Shown: positions 1 through 9,206, numbered from the stretch's first letter. The stretch: DNA of 64,000 bases from Streptomyces sp. NRRL S-1022 (GCF_000720135.1 NZ_JOIU01000001.1:313391-377390); one strand, 5' to 3'. A program made the numbers and translations. The notes: generated from the letters alone by a model not told the origin.

Positions 1-360
1 CCCTCCCTGATGACCAGCATCGGCACCGGACTCGTCCTCGCCCCGGTCGCCGCCGCCGCAACCACCGGTGTCACCGCGCGCGAGGCCGGCATGGCCTCCG
101 GCCTCTTCAACAGCTCCCGCCAACTCGGCGGCTGCATCGGCCTGGCCGCCCTGGCCACCGTAGCCGCACACCGCACCGGCACAGCATCCGGCCCCGCCGC
201 GCTCAACGACGGCTACGCCTCGGGCCTGGCCGCCGCCGCCGCCCTCTTCGCGCTGGCGGCGGTCGTGGCGATCGGCGCGCTCCCGCGCCGCCTGGCCATG
301 ACACCTGACCCGCAACCGGCCGCCCCCGCAGAGAATCGACTGGAAGGAACGCCGTCATGA
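1..360 (+). CDS. MFS drug exporter, C-terminal part (5' end outside window)
   Basis: The frame is open from the first base and ends in a TGA that overlaps the next start (ATGA). The 116+ visible residues look like the last membrane segments of a DHA2-type (14-TM, EmrB/QacA-like) proton-driven exporter. The block around GMASGLFNSSRQLGGCIGLA, with its conserved N-x-x-R-Q-x-G, is typical of helix 11 of this family and has a close counterpart (GLVNTTRQVGGAIGLA) in the complete MFS gene at 11720-13186. A final hydrophobic helix and a short Pro-rich cytoplasmic tail follow. Translational coupling with the cupin gene suggests a two-gene unit. Substrate unknown. Confidence 0.85.
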   Translation, partial: PSLMTSIGTGLVLAPVAAAATTGVTAREAGMASGLFNSSRQLGGCIGLAALATVAAHRTGTASGPAALNDGYASGLAAAAALFALAAVVAIGALPRRLAMTPDPQPAAPAENRLEGTPS

Positions 361-761
361 CGACGACACCCATCTCATCCATCGACCTGTTCGCCTCTGC
401 GCTGCACATCCACCCCGACGGTAATGTCCAAGTGGCCGAACGGCAGATGACGAGCAGCTACTCCGGTGCCTGGCAGATCGCGACGTTCCACGTGGAGACC
501 GACGCCGACGTTCACGCTGACCAGTGGGAGATGCACCCCGGGGCCGAAGAGGCAGTGTGCTGCCTGGCAGGCGGCGTCCGCCTCCATCTCCGTCCTGCCG
601 CGCCCGGCGGCGCCGAGGCCATGGTGCAGTTGCGGGCAGGCAACGCAGTGATCGTCCCCCGCGGCCGCTGGCACCGCCTGGAGCTGGACGCCCCCAGCGA
701 CCTGATGTCGATCACCCTCCGCCACGGCACTCGCCTCGAAAGGCGTACCGACACTCACTGA
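357..761 (+). CDS. Small cupin-domain protein
   Basis: This 134-residue single-domain protein reads as a cupin. The first motif lies around WEMHPGAEEAVCCLAGGVRL, with His and Glu where metal ligands usually sit. A GNAVIVPRGRWHRLEL segment, the typical second motif with its final His, follows. Its start overlaps the MFS stop, so the two are probably co-translated. Small cupins beside exporters can act as isomerases, dioxygenases or ligand sensors, and nothing here decides between them. Cytoplasmic, with no signal peptide. A strong hairpin downstream at 923-954 probably ends the transcript. Confidence 0.75.
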   Translation: MTTTPISSIDLFASALHIHPDGNVQVAERQMTSSYSGAWQIATFHVETDADVHADQWEMHPGAEEAVCCLAGGVRLHLRPAAPGGAEAMVQLRAGNAVIVPRGRWHRLELDAPSDLMSITLRHGTRLERRTDTH

Positions 762-922
762 CCCGATCAGTCAGGCCCGCGGGAGCGGATTCGACACCCC
801 GGCCACCCTCGTCAGGCCTTCCACCGCCGCCGGAAGGCCGGCGGCCGGCGGATCGATGGGCCAGTGATCCGTCGCAGCCACGCCGCACCGGTCACAGCGG
901 TAACCGGCTGGTGATCGAGTGT

Positions 923-954
923 CAGCGACACGCCGGGCACTCGGCGTGTCGCTG
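923..954. terminator. Bidirectional hairpin terminator between convergent genes
   Basis: A perfect 13-bp stem (CAGCGACACGCCG paired with CGGCGTGTCGCTG) with a 6-nt loop lies between the stop of the cupin gene and the stop of the convergent FG-GAP gene. There is no clear U-tract, which is usual in Streptomyces. The position suits termination from both sides. The rest of 762-1017 shows no gene. Confidence 0.75.
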
Positions 955-1017
955 AGACGGAGCGCACGCGTGGCACGGGTGGCTTGCGAGCCCCACGCCC
1001 GAGCTGCCGGAGGACTG

Positions 1018-3486
1018 TCAGAACAGCTCCTTGGCACGGCTGAAGCCACTACCGATCCTGACGCGTGTGCCGTACGACCCCCTGCCGTCGCCGGACTGGC
1101 GGTAGAGGTTGCCGGTGGTGTCGCGGGCAATCAGATCGTTCCTGCCGTCGCCGGTGATGTCGCCGACGCCGACCGCCACGTTGTAGGAGCCGCCCCAGTT
1201 GCCGGCGATCTTGACGCGGCCGGCGAAGGTGCCGTTGCCCTTGCCGTAGTAGCGGTAGAGGTTGTTGGAGGTGTCCTGGGCGACCAGGTCGCCGATGCCG
1301 TCGCCGTTGAGGTCACCGGCGCCGACGACTTTCTTGTACGTCTTCCAGTTCGCGTACAGCTTTACCCGCGCGGAGAGGGTGCCGCTGCTGGTGCCCTTGT
1401 AGAGGTAGACCGCGCCGGTGGGGGAGTTGCGGGCGATCAGGTCCGGGCGGCCGTCCTTGGTGACGTCACCGGGGCAGGTCAGGACGTCGTACTGCTTCCA
1501 ACCGGTGCTGGAGACCGTCTTGTACGGCGTGCCCGCGGCTGACGGCGCGTTGCCACAGCCCGGCCGGTAGGCGCGCAGGGCGTCGCCGACGCGGACGAGG
1601 AAGTCGTTGCAGCGGTCACCGTTGAGGTCACCGAAGGGCACCGCCTTGATGCTCGTCGACCAGCCACCGCCGATCTCGCCCCCCGTCAGGTCGCCGTGGC
1701 CCGTGCCCAGGAGCCACTGGAGCCTGCCCGAGGTGTCGAGTTGGAGCAGGTCGCCGAAGCCGTCGGAGAAGATGTCGGCGCCGCCGCCGAAGTCACGGAT
1801 GGCCGGTCTGCCGCCGGCCACCGCGACGGTGCCGGTCTGCAGCGTCGACGCAGTGCCGGAGCCGTACTGGACGGCCTTCAGCGTCCAGGTGAGCCTGCCG
1901 TTCTCGGCGATCGCGCCGGTGCTGGTGCGGCCGTTCCAGACCGGAGCGATCGTCGTGGCGGAGCCGGGGTCACCGGTGAGGGTGCGGACGGTGCGCCCCG
2001 CGGTGTCCTTGAGCGTGAGCGTCCAGGAGGCGACGGGGGAGTTGGTGGTCCAGGAGGGCTTCCAGGCGGCGCTGGAGGAGGTGGTGCCGTTCAGGAACAC
2101 CTTCGCCGGGACCGCGCTGTCCGTCACCTGGAGGGTGGGCCAGGCCATGGTTGAGGCCATCACCTCCGTGTCGGGGGAGATGGTGGACGACGGCCCCCAG
2201 ACCGCGGTGGCGGAGCCGACGGCGTCCGCTGCGATCTCGACGTGCACCGACCGTCCACCACCCACGCGGCGCGCGGACGTCCACGTCCCGCCGGCCAGGG
2301 TGGACTCCCACACGGACTCGTGCTGCTGGTCGGCGTCGAGCTCGGGCCACAGCACATGGACCGAGCCGTCGGGGGAGATGACTGCGTCGGACGTGTACTG
2401 GGCGTCGCCGGAGGACAGCGTCCTCGGCGCCGACCAGGTGCCGCCGGCGCTGTCGAAGGTGGTGGCCCGTACCGCGCCCGCGCCCGTGGCCTTGTCGGTC
2501 CAGACGAGGGTGACATCGCCGTCGGGCCCGACCAACGGCTGAGGAACCTCGGTGGGCTTGCCGACGGCGGTCGCGGCGGTTTGCGGCCGGCTCCACGCGG
2601 AGGCCGCGTCAGCGCGGCGCACGATCTGGAAGGTGCCGTTCGCGTCCTGCCACACCAGGTGGACCGAGCCGTCCGGGGCCGAGGCCAGCTCCGGAGCGAC
2701 GGAAGCTGCGGTGATCTCCTGCGGGGTCGGCCAAGTGGAAGCGCCGAACGGCCTGGTGTTGGTCATCACCCTGTAGTACTGGGAGCTCACGCTCATCCAG
2801 TACGAGACGACGAGCCCGCCCTGTCCGTCGTAGGCGACCTGCGGGTGCCCGACGGTCCCGTAGCCGGAGACACCCGCGTACGTGGCAGCGTTGCTGACCT
2901 GAGCCGGAATGGACCAGCTCCCCTCCCCGGACATGGTGGCGGCGTACGCCTCACTCCTGCCGGTCCGCCACACACGCTGGCTCCACACGGCGGCGATCGT
3001 CCCGCCCGGCCCCACAGCGAGGTCGGGGGAGTCGAAGTTCGTGCTCTGGTCCGAGGCGATCACCGTGGGCTGCGACCAGGCCGACCGTCCGGCGCCCAGG
3101 GTGGCGGAGGCGATGTGGGCGGTCGTGGTCCACACCGCGGCGACCGATCCGTCCGGCAGGGCCGCCAGGCGCGCCTTCCCGACCGTCTCGGAGGCCAGGA
3201 TCCGAGCGGTGGTCCACTTCTCGCTGTTCGCGGGGCGCGTCGCCCAGTAGAGGACGCCGGTCGTGTATTGGGTCCAGACGGCCACGGCAGTGCCGCTCTT
3301 GGCGATGACGACGTCCTGGACCTCGGACTTGTAGTCATACAGCGACACCGGGCTGCTCCACGGCGGCTGCACGGTCGCCGCGGCGGCCGGTACGGCCGGG
3401 AGCGTGCTGCCCGCGAGAGCGAGCGAGACGGTGACGAATGCGACGGCCGCACCACGACGGCGCGTCGACAGCGCTGATCTACCCAT
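1018..3486 (-). CDS. Secreted beta-propeller / FG-GAP (VCBS) repeat protein
   Basis: About 822 residues from the ATG at 3486, chosen because GGAGGGG lies just upstream and the protein then begins with a good Sec signal peptide (MGRSALSTRRRG, a hydrophobic core, then cleavage near PAAAA). The frame stays open upstream to 3822 without signal-peptide logic. The first ~500 residues repeat a 'DGSV.AVW' pattern typical of sialidase-like beta-propeller blades. A FlgD-like Ig segment follows (WTLTLKDTAGRTVRTLTGD...WNGRTSTGA). The last ~200 residues hold FG-GAP/VCBS calcium-binding repeats: GDLNGDRCNDFLV, GDVTKDGRPDLIA, GDLNGDGIGDLVA and GDITGDGRNDLIA. It is probably an extracellular structural or binding protein; no catalytic domain is visible. 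Confidence 0.85.
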   Translation of the reverse strand: MGRSALSTRRRGAAVAFVTVSLALAGSTLPAVPAAAATVQPPWSSPVSLYDYKSEVQDVVIAKSGTAVAVWTQYTTGVLYWATRPANSEKWTTARILASETVGKARLAALPDGSVAAVWTTTAHIASATLGAGRSAWSQPTVIASDQSTNFDSPDLAVGPGGTIAAVWSQRVWRTGRSEAYAATMSGEGSWSIPAQVSNAATYAGVSGYGTVGHPQVAYDGQGGLVVSYWMSVSSQYYRVMTNTRPFGASTWPTPQEITAASVAPELASAPDGSVHLVWQDANGTFQIVRRADAASAWSRPQTAATAVGKPTEVPQPLVGPDGDVTLVWTDKATGAGAVRATTFDSAGGTWSAPRTLSSGDAQYTSDAVISPDGSVHVLWPELDADQQHESVWESTLAGGTWTSARRVGGGRSVHVEIAADAVGSATAVWGPSSTISPDTEVMASTMAWPTLQVTDSAVPAKVFLNGTTSSSAAWKPSWTTNSPVASWTLTLKDTAGRTVRTLTGDPGSATTIAPVWNGRTSTGAIAENGRLTWTLKAVQYGSGTASTLQTGTVAVAGGRPAIRDFGGGADIFSDGFGDLLQLDTSGRLQWLLGTGHGDLTGGEIGGGWSTSIKAVPFGDLNGDRCNDFLVRVGDALRAYRPGCGNAPSAAGTPYKTVSSTGWKQYDVLTCPGDVTKDGRPDLIARNSPTGAVYLYKGTSSGTLSARVKLYANWKTYKKVVGAGDLNGDGIGDLVAQDTSNNLYRYYGKGNGTFAGRVKIAGNWGGSYNVAVGVGDITGDGRNDLIARDTTGNLYRQSGDGRGSYGTRVRIGSGFSRAKELF

Positions 3487-3995
3487 GAGCGTGAATTCCC
3501 CTCCGCGTGAGGGCTGTTCGCCCCCCGACGCGCAGCTTATGGGCTTCGTGAGCGAATCATGAAGGAGTTTGATCAAAAGCGCAGAGGAGGTGAAGAAGAC
3601 TGTCTCGGCCAGTGGCAACCCTTCACGGCGCGGCTCGGCGACCACTGACGGGGCGTCAACCCGTGCTCCACGGCCGCAAGAACACCGCGGCCGGACGCCC
3701 AGGACGGCGGCCACTTCATTCCCATCGCCTGGGCCGTCACCGGTAATGCGAGGTCTTCGTCGTCGGTGTAGAGCAGGAAGCCCATCCTGCTGCCCAGCCC
3801 CAGCTTTTGGGCCGGGGGACATAGGCGGGCCAGCGCTGGGCCGACCACCGCACTCACCATCGCCCTCGTGCTCCTCGCGCGAGTGCTCGTTTCAGGGGAG
3901 GTCTTCCGTGCGTCGCTCACCTGCCATAGGCGAGGTCCGGAATGATCACTGAGGCCGACGCGAACGGTGTCCGGCTCCATCGAGGAGAGGCTTGC
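3487..3995. other. Intergenic region, no convincing gene
   Basis: About 500 bases between the divergent FG-GAP and ACP-like genes. Several frames are open on both strands, but none has a convincing start, ribosome site or recognisable domain. It should hold the promoters of both flanking genes; I could not place a clear -35/-10 pair. Confidence 0.5.
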
Positions 3996-4235
3996 ATGAG
4001 CAGCATCGAAGAGCGCGCGAAGAAGGTTATTGCCCGGGAACTGGGATGCGACATGGAGGAGCTGAGGAACAACCGCGTCTCGCTTGTCTACCTCGGGATG
4101 GATGAACTGGCCAGACCAGGTCTGGTTATGGCCTTGGAGGAAGAGTTCGATGCCGAGATCACCGACGAGATGGGCGACAGGCTCGCCATCGTCCAGGACG
4201 TCATTGACGCCGTCACTCCACGCAAACGCGACTGA
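3996..4235 (+). CDS. Acyl-carrier-protein homologue lacking the phosphopantetheine serine
   Basis: 79 residues from the ATG at 3996, which has GAGGAGAGG five bases upstream. It matches ordinary fatty-acid-type ACPs along its length: SSIEERAKKVIARELG in helix I, LVMALEEEFDAEITDE in helix II and its loop, and IVQDVIDAV in helix IV. The invariant Asp-Ser-Leu that carries the 4'-phosphopantetheine arm is Asp-Glu-Leu here (LGMDELARPG), and the following D-T-V-E positions have become A-R-P-G. It therefore cannot be activated in the usual way. It could be a decaying ACP or one reused as a structural or regulatory protein. No ketosynthase or other partner enzyme lies beside it. Confidence 0.8.
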   Translation: MSSIEERAKKVIARELGCDMEELRNNRVSLVYLGMDELARPGLVMALEEEFDAEITDEMGDRLAIVQDVIDAVTPRKRD

Positions 4236-4414
4236 GGCCAGCGGCGGGGCGGCCCGCTGCTCCCCTCGGCGGTCGTGACAGTCAGGGAGAATGGAGGCGC
4301 ATTGGCGTCCGACGGGAAGGCGTTGTGCGCCAGTGCGCCCCCGCAGGCCGGATGTGTGCAACCTGCGCTCCTGCCACTCTGGCCGGTGGAGCAGGGGCAG
4401 GGGCAGGGGAGACC

Positions 4415-5863
4415 ATGTCATCGATGACAGGGCTTGTGTTCAGGTGGCGTCAGACCATCGCGCTGTTCTCTGCCGCGGTTGCCCTGGCAGGGATGCTGGT
4501 GGGGCTTTCAGCGGCTCCGGCCTTCGCGGATACCCCGCTGGCACGCTGCCAACGAGGCGAGAAGGGCGAGGGTGAGGTCACCCTTTCGTATGCCGGCAAG
4601 CAACGTGGAAGTTCCTATCCGCCGGCGGAGAGCCCGGCGAACGTTCTCCGGCCCGGTGATGTGGTGTCGGTGGTCGTCTCGAGCGACACCATCACGGCCG
4701 GCTGGGGCCCCCGCTATGGTCCCGACGGTGACGCCCAGGCGGCGCCCGCCGGATTCCCGGCGCCGGGCCTGCGCAAGTACAGCTCGATCGCCCGTTTCAA
4801 CAACAACCCGGGAGGTTGGGTCGGCGAGTGGATGCAGACCACCGCCTTGACCACTTGCCGGGTGGTTCCGGCCGTGGAGACCCGACTGCTGTTCGGCATC
4901 AACGATGACAACCTGTCCGACAACGGAGGCCTCTGGCGGATCACGGTGCGTCACTACCGTGCGGACGCGCCGACGGCCGCTCCCGGAAGTCCGCTGGCCA
5001 TCTGCCGCACCCGTGGCGGCGGCGATTCCGCGACCGTGATCACACAACCCGCCCACGGGCCCGGCGTCGCTTACCCGAACGTCGTCGACCCTCCCAACGT
5101 CCTGAACCCAGGCGATGCGTTCACCATCGACTTCTGGCCGGACCCGGCATCCGTCGGTGACGGCCTGTACGGCCCGGAGGGCAAGCTGGAAGCCGCACCA
5201 CCAGGCCAGGGCTACCCGGTCCCTGGCCTCAACAAGTACAGCCTGCTCGTGAGAGCCAACAACTACCCCACTGGCTGGATCGGTGACTGGCGTCAGGCGA
5301 CCGAACTCGGCGGATGCCAGGGCACACCCGCCGTCCACGCCCGGCTGCTGTTCGCGATCAACGACTCCAACCTTGGCGACAACACCGACCACTGGAGAAT
5401 GACGATCCGGCACTACCGCGCCACCCCGGTGAAAACCAGCGCTTCCGCCGCCATGGCCCGCTGCAAGTCCGGCGACGAAGGCACCGTCACCTTCACCGAC
5501 ATGCTCTGGTGGGGCGCCGAAGGCGGCCTCACGCTACGCCCCGGCGACGTCTACCGCGTCACGGTGCGGGGCCAGATGCGGATCGGCCCCTGGCCCTGGG
5601 ACGGCAAGTACACCGCGGACGGGACAGGCTGGTCGGATCTGGCACCCCCCGGCGGAACCTGGCCCCAACCCGGACTACCGAAATACGGACTGCTCGGGTC
5701 CTGGACAGGCCTGCCCAACCACTACTGGCTGGGTGCCAACAGCCTCTGCATCCAGTGGACCGGCACCAACCCCGTCCAGGTCGCCTTCACCCTCAACGAC
5801 TACTACCTCAATGACAACGACGGCCGATGGGACATCTTCATCCACAACTACCTGACTCAATGA
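4415..5863 (+). CDS. Secreted protein with three PA-IL-like lectin repeats
   Basis: 482 residues from the ATG at 4415, which follows GGGGAG by a few bases. A longer frame from 4325 lacks a signal. Residues 1-38 are a Sec signal peptide ending SAAPAFA. Three ~140-residue repeats follow. Each starts with a Cys (ARC, AIC, ARC), contains LRPGDV or LNPGDA, a YGP- or YTADG-type loop, and ends with an Asn/Asp-rich segment (INDDNLSDNGGLWRITV, INDSNLGDNTDHWRMTI, LNDYYLNDNDGRWDIFI). This ND...DN-G pattern resembles the calcium- and sugar-binding loop of PA-IL/LecA-type galactose lectins. I infer an extracellular trivalent lectin-like protein; the sugar is not predicted. The third repeat is the most diverged. 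Confidence 0.65.
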   Translation: MSSMTGLVFRWRQTIALFSAAVALAGMLVGLSAAPAFADTPLARCQRGEKGEGEVTLSYAGKQRGSSYPPAESPANVLRPGDVVSVVVSSDTITAGWGPRYGPDGDAQAAPAGFPAPGLRKYSSIARFNNNPGGWVGEWMQTTALTTCRVVPAVETRLLFGINDDNLSDNGGLWRITVRHYRADAPTAAPGSPLAICRTRGGGDSATVITQPAHGPGVAYPNVVDPPNVLNPGDAFTIDFWPDPASVGDGLYGPEGKLEAAPPGQGYPVPGLNKYSLLVRANNYPTGWIGDWRQATELGGCQGTPAVHARLLFAINDSNLGDNTDHWRMTIRHYRATPVKTSASAAMARCKSGDEGTVTFTDMLWWGAEGGLTLRPGDVYRVTVRGQMRIGPWPWDGKYTADGTGWSDLAPPGGTWPQPGLPKYGLLGSWTGLPNHYWLGANSLCIQWTGTNPVQVAFTLNDYYLNDNDGRWDIFIHNYLTQ

Positions 5864-6038
5864 GCCTCCGTTGTTCGACGAGCTTGTCGTGGCGGGCGGC
5901 GGAGGTCCAGCCGACGCCGCCGCGGCTCGTGCCCCGGCGATCTGCTCGCCGATCCGGGTCACCCGCTCGGCCGCGGCGAGGTCATCGCGCTCGGCTCGTC
6001 ACTTCGCCTGCGGCACGGCCAGTTGAGGGTGCACACCG

Positions 6039-6640
6039 CTACGGCACGGCGTAGAGGCCGGCGATGTGGTTGTCCTTCCGCCAACGGAGCAGGGCCTGGT
6101 AGCCCTCGAGCCACACCAGGGACTCGGGCCGGTACACCCGGGTGCGTAGGAACGCCGCGATCGTGCCCGCGTCCTTGGGGGAGGGGAAGTGGAGCAGGGC
6201 GGATTTCGCGGCGGTCTGGGCGGTGTCCTCTGCCTGGTTGCCGCCGGCCTCGCTGCCCGTCCAGGCCTCGGTACTTGGTGCCGGTGATCCGGCCGTTCTC
6301 GTCGCGCTGCAGGTGGACCTTGCGCTCGCGTGTGCTGCGGGTGAGGGCGCGGGAGGCGATCTGCTCGACCAGGCGCTCAGCGTGGCTGCGCAGGCCCTGG
6401 AGCACGGCCACAAGCGGCTTGAAGCTCGTGCTGACGACCATGTCGGTCAGGTCCTCGTTCTTCCTCAGGAAGACGGGCACGCTGATCCGCGCCACCTTGG
6501 TGCCTCCGTCGCGGTTCAGCCTGAGCGCCCGGCCGATGTTCTGCACGATCTCGACCTGGGAGCCGCGGGTGTCGGCGAAGCAGATCGCCTCCACTCCGCG
6601 CTCGCCGGTGATGTCGACGCCTTCCTGAGTGACCGACCCG
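6039..6640 (-). pseudogene. Helicase C-terminal relic with helicase-associated domain
   Basis: The first frame carries motifs V and VI of a superfamily 2 helicase (TQEGVDI ... VEIVQNIGRALR) and runs on to TGTKYRGLDGQ. Near 6265 the match moves to another frame. That frame ends with the helicase-associated segment SLVWLEGYQALLRWRKDNHIA and a stop at 6039. The ATPase half is missing. It is therefore 5'-truncated and frameshifted. Such DEAD/DEAH helicases with helicase-associated repeats are common on Streptomyces plasmids and chromosome ends. Confidence 0.7.
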
Positions 6641-6789
6641 GCAGCACCGCACGGCCTGTTCAAACGGTCGCATGAGGCGGGCGTTGCCCCGGGGGGCGGG
6701 AGGCTGCGGCACGGCTGTCTGCGGTGGCGGTGACGGTGGCTGTGGTGTCCGGGCACGGGCGGATTGGCCCCGCAGCAGTCGTTCGGCCA

Positions 6790-7076
6790 TGGCCTGGAGC
6801 CGGGCTGCCCGGCCGGCCCTTGTGTAGTGTCCGGGCCAGCACAGTCGGCTCGACCCCACACAGTCCGGCGAGCACATCCCGCCTGGCTTCGTTGAGCACG
6901 ATCTCTCCGTCGGTTTGCACGCCGCCGCCGGCCAGCCGGGCGGGGGAGCTACGGCACGTCCACTGCCGCAGCAGGTCTGCGGCCGGCAGGCCGTAGCGGG
7001 CCGCGACCCTGCCGATCAGCGACGCGGTCAGCTCCCGGCCAGCGGCACGGTCTGCAACGCCCCTGCTGCCAGGGCC
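6790..7076 (-). pseudogene. TniQ-like N-terminal fragment
   Basis: An internal stretch reads ELTASLIGRVAARYGLPAADLL, then NEARRDVLAGLCGVEPTVLARTL. This is the pattern of the TniQ N-terminal domain in actinobacterial Tn7/Tn5053-like elements: a conserved SxxxRxAxxxGL helix, then a helix ending in a G(V/L)-x-x-x-x-LA motif. No start codon or continuation to the rest of TniQ is present, so this is a remnant. It may belong with the TniB fragment at 26667-27050 and the TnsA-like relic at 35203-35964. Confidence 0.5.
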
Positions 7077-7749
7077 TCCTCCAATGCCCTTTCCTGCTGT
7101 GACTGAGCGCTTCAGTTGGCCAGTCAGAGCGTCATAGTTGGCAGGCCGACGAGCCGCGCGCGTACCTGCTGACCCGCGGTTCATACCTGTGCGTGTACAC
7201 GGTTGTGCTGCAGGTGCGACGAGAAGTACCGGTTTCGGCGCGACCCACCTCGCGACGGCCGAGTCTGCTGGTGACCTCAGCGGTTCAGTGGCCCACCCTG
7301 AGCAGCGCATTCGTATTCCGTGAAAAGTTCTTTCCGCGTGGCAGCGGTTGTGCGTCAGCCTCGTTCGCGTGCGGCCGTCTGCCGTGCACTGTTCCCGACC
7401 CAAGCCCTGCTCCAGGGCCGGCACCCGCGAGGCCGTGAGCTCGACGTACAGCGGTTTCCCGGTCTGTATGCTGTCCAACCTTCGTCGTCCCCCGCTCGGC
7501 CCCAGCGACTGGCCCCGCAGCTCGGGACCCTTGCCGGAGCGTGGGGTTTTGCCTGGCGGCACACGCGGTGCACGCGCACGTACGTGTGAGGGCCCGCCCC
7601 GACCGCGGGTTGGACCGGATCGGGCTGTCACAGGCCCGTGGCACCGGGTCTGTCACAGCTCCGGTCACCGTCCGGCGCGGTGGGGCCGGCCCCGAGCGTT
7701 CGGCGCCCGGCCGTCGGGCGCGGCTTCGGCTCGGCGGCCGGGATGGCGG
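7077..7749. other. Degenerate stretch, no recognised gene
   Basis: About 670 bases with overlapping open frames on both strands and no domain I can name. One minus frame holds a gene-like stretch (GKPLYVELTASRVPALEQ, around 7390-7450) that I cannot assign. The neighbourhood of transposase and helicase relics suggests insertion-sequence debris. Confidence 0.4.
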
Positions 7750-7771
7750 GGGAGGCGTTGGCGAGCGCGAG
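7716..7771. repeat. 56-bp dispersed repeat, copy 1
   Basis: 53 of 56 bases match 22619-22674 in the same orientation; the differences are at the 29th, 41st and 45th bases. It spans the point where the transposase reading frame on the minus strand loses similarity to its family, so the same scar seems to exist at two places 15 kb apart. Confidence 0.75.
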
Positions 7772-7960
7772 ATCGACCAGAGTCCGGACCGGACCGTCAC
7801 TGCAGAGCAGCGCGTCTGTCAGCTCGAACAGGGTGTCTGCCCGTCCACTCATCGACGCGTACAGCTCCGCCCGGAAGCGTGACGGCATCGCGAATGCCCC
7901 ACACTCCGGTTCTCCACCCAGCAGACTCATCCGCACGGCCTCCGCCTGATCCAGGCGCAC
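7750..7960 (-). pseudogene. Transposase N-terminal fragment (NF041680-like family)
   Basis: From the start at 7960 the frame gives MRLDQAEAVRMSLLGGEP, then FRAELYASMSGRADTLFELTDALL and CSDGPVRTLVDLALA. This matches my memory of the start of a widespread actinobacterial transposase family (NF041680). After about 65 residues similarity ends inside the 56-bp repeat and the catalytic core is absent. A 3'-truncated insertion-sequence remnant. Confidence 0.6.
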
Positions 7961-8297
7961 TCCTTGGTCTGAGCACAGGATCAGGCGGAGGTGGTCCTCA
8001 CGTCCGGTGAATCCTCGAGTGAGGAACCGAGTGGGAGACGCTGTTCGAGGATACGGTCAACGGCAAGCTCAGCTCAGCCACCGCTTTCCCCGCGAGAGCG
8101 CACGCGACATCTTCGGGCGACGGCTGGAGATGGCGCTGACCGCCGCGCACGGGGGCGCGATCGATGGCCCTGGGAATGGACGTCGGACGGACCACGCGAC
8201 CGGAGACAGCGCCGCGGTGGTACGTGCCCTGGGCGAGGCAGGCGTGCCTGCGGGTGTCCGCGGCGGTGATCACCGCCGTGCTGCCCATGGTGCCTGC

Positions 8298-9023
8298 TCA
8301 GACTCCGGTGACGCTGTGGATCCATCGCCGTACGCCGGTCTCGCCGATGGCGACGATGTGCACGACGCGCCCGGGGATATCGACCGAAGCGGTCACGCCC
8401 AACTGTACGTGCAGTGCGTTGCTCACCGGTCCGCCGGAGTCGCCGGGGAGGGGGAGCCCGTCGAGGCCGAACCCGCTGAAGGTGTTTGTGTCCGGAAAGT
8501 CTATGACGCGCACGGTGCACACCTTGAGCACTGGGGACGGTGTGCTGTTGCCAATGGCTGTGTCTCCCCACCCGGACAGGGCGAGATTCGTGTTGCCCGC
8601 GGGCAACACACCCTCGCCGACGATCGGGGTGATCCAGGCGTTGCTCTTCGCGGGCACCGCGAGTTCCATCAGAGCCACATCGGCGAAGGCATAGCCGGTG
8701 TATCCCCTCACAGGGACGCGCTGACCGCCTGTGGAGCCGCCGAGGTCCCTTGAGCCAAGAACGACGCTGTAGTTGCCGGGGGTGGGGTTGCCGTTGTTGG
8801 TGATGCAGTGTCTGGCCGTCATGATCCACGTCGGCGCGATCAGGCTGGCCGTGCACGTGTATCGACCATTGAGCTCGAGCTGGGCGGCTCCTCGCAGGGC
8901 CCCGGCGATCTGGCCATCGGAGATGGCGTTGGCCGGGGCAGCCGTGAACACCCCGGAAAGGATCACCGACAGGGCCATCAACAGACCCATCATCATTCGA
9001 CGCGCTGTTGCTCCTGGACGCAT
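8298..9023 (-). CDS. Secreted trypsin-like (S1) serine protease
   Basis: 241 residues from the ATG at 9023, with AAAGAGG just upstream; the frame is open further up but without a signal peptide. A Sec signal (RRMMMGLLMALSVILSGV...APANA) precedes an S1 peptidase domain. The catalytic His is in the MTARHC motif, the Asp in FADVALMEL and the Ser in LPGDSGGP, all in canonical order. The Cys pair around the His suggests the usual disulfide. The short mature form (~210 residues) suits Streptomyces extracellular trypsins. It lies alone between relics and the SRPBCC cluster. Its leader holds a 22-bp tandem duplication. Confidence 0.9.
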   Translation of the reverse strand: MRPGATARRMMMGLLMALSVILSGVFTAAPANAISDGQIAGALRGAAQLELNGRYTCTASLIAPTWIMTARHCITNNGNPTPGNYSVVLGSRDLGGSTGGQRVPVRGYTGYAFADVALMELAVPAKSNAWITPIVGEGVLPAGNTNLALSGWGDTAIGNSTPSPVLKVCTVRVIDFPDTNTFSGFGLDGLPLPGDSGGPVSNALHVQLGVTASVDIPGRVVHIVAIGETGVRRWIHSVTGV

Positions 9024-9033
9024 TGCGTACCTC

Positions 9034-9077
9034 TTTCTCCGGTAGGGGGGAATGATTTCTCCGGTAGGGGGGAATGA
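9034..9077. repeat. Perfect 22-bp tandem duplication upstream of the protease
   Basis: Two identical, directly adjacent copies (9034-9055 and 9056-9077) contain CCGGTAGGGGGGAATGA. They begin 11 bases upstream of the protease start, so they lie in its leader or promoter-proximal region. This could be a slippage duplication or a pair of regulator half-sites. Confidence 0.85.
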
Positions 9078-9206
9078 CCCACGGTCGGATTCTCCGGCGC
9101 CGGCCGCAGGACCAGCCTGCGAACGTGATGTCACTTCAGCACTACGCACCGGCGGCGGCTGCCGCGCCTTCGCTGGCAGGTCCCGAATCGACCGCACGGT
9201 GACGGG

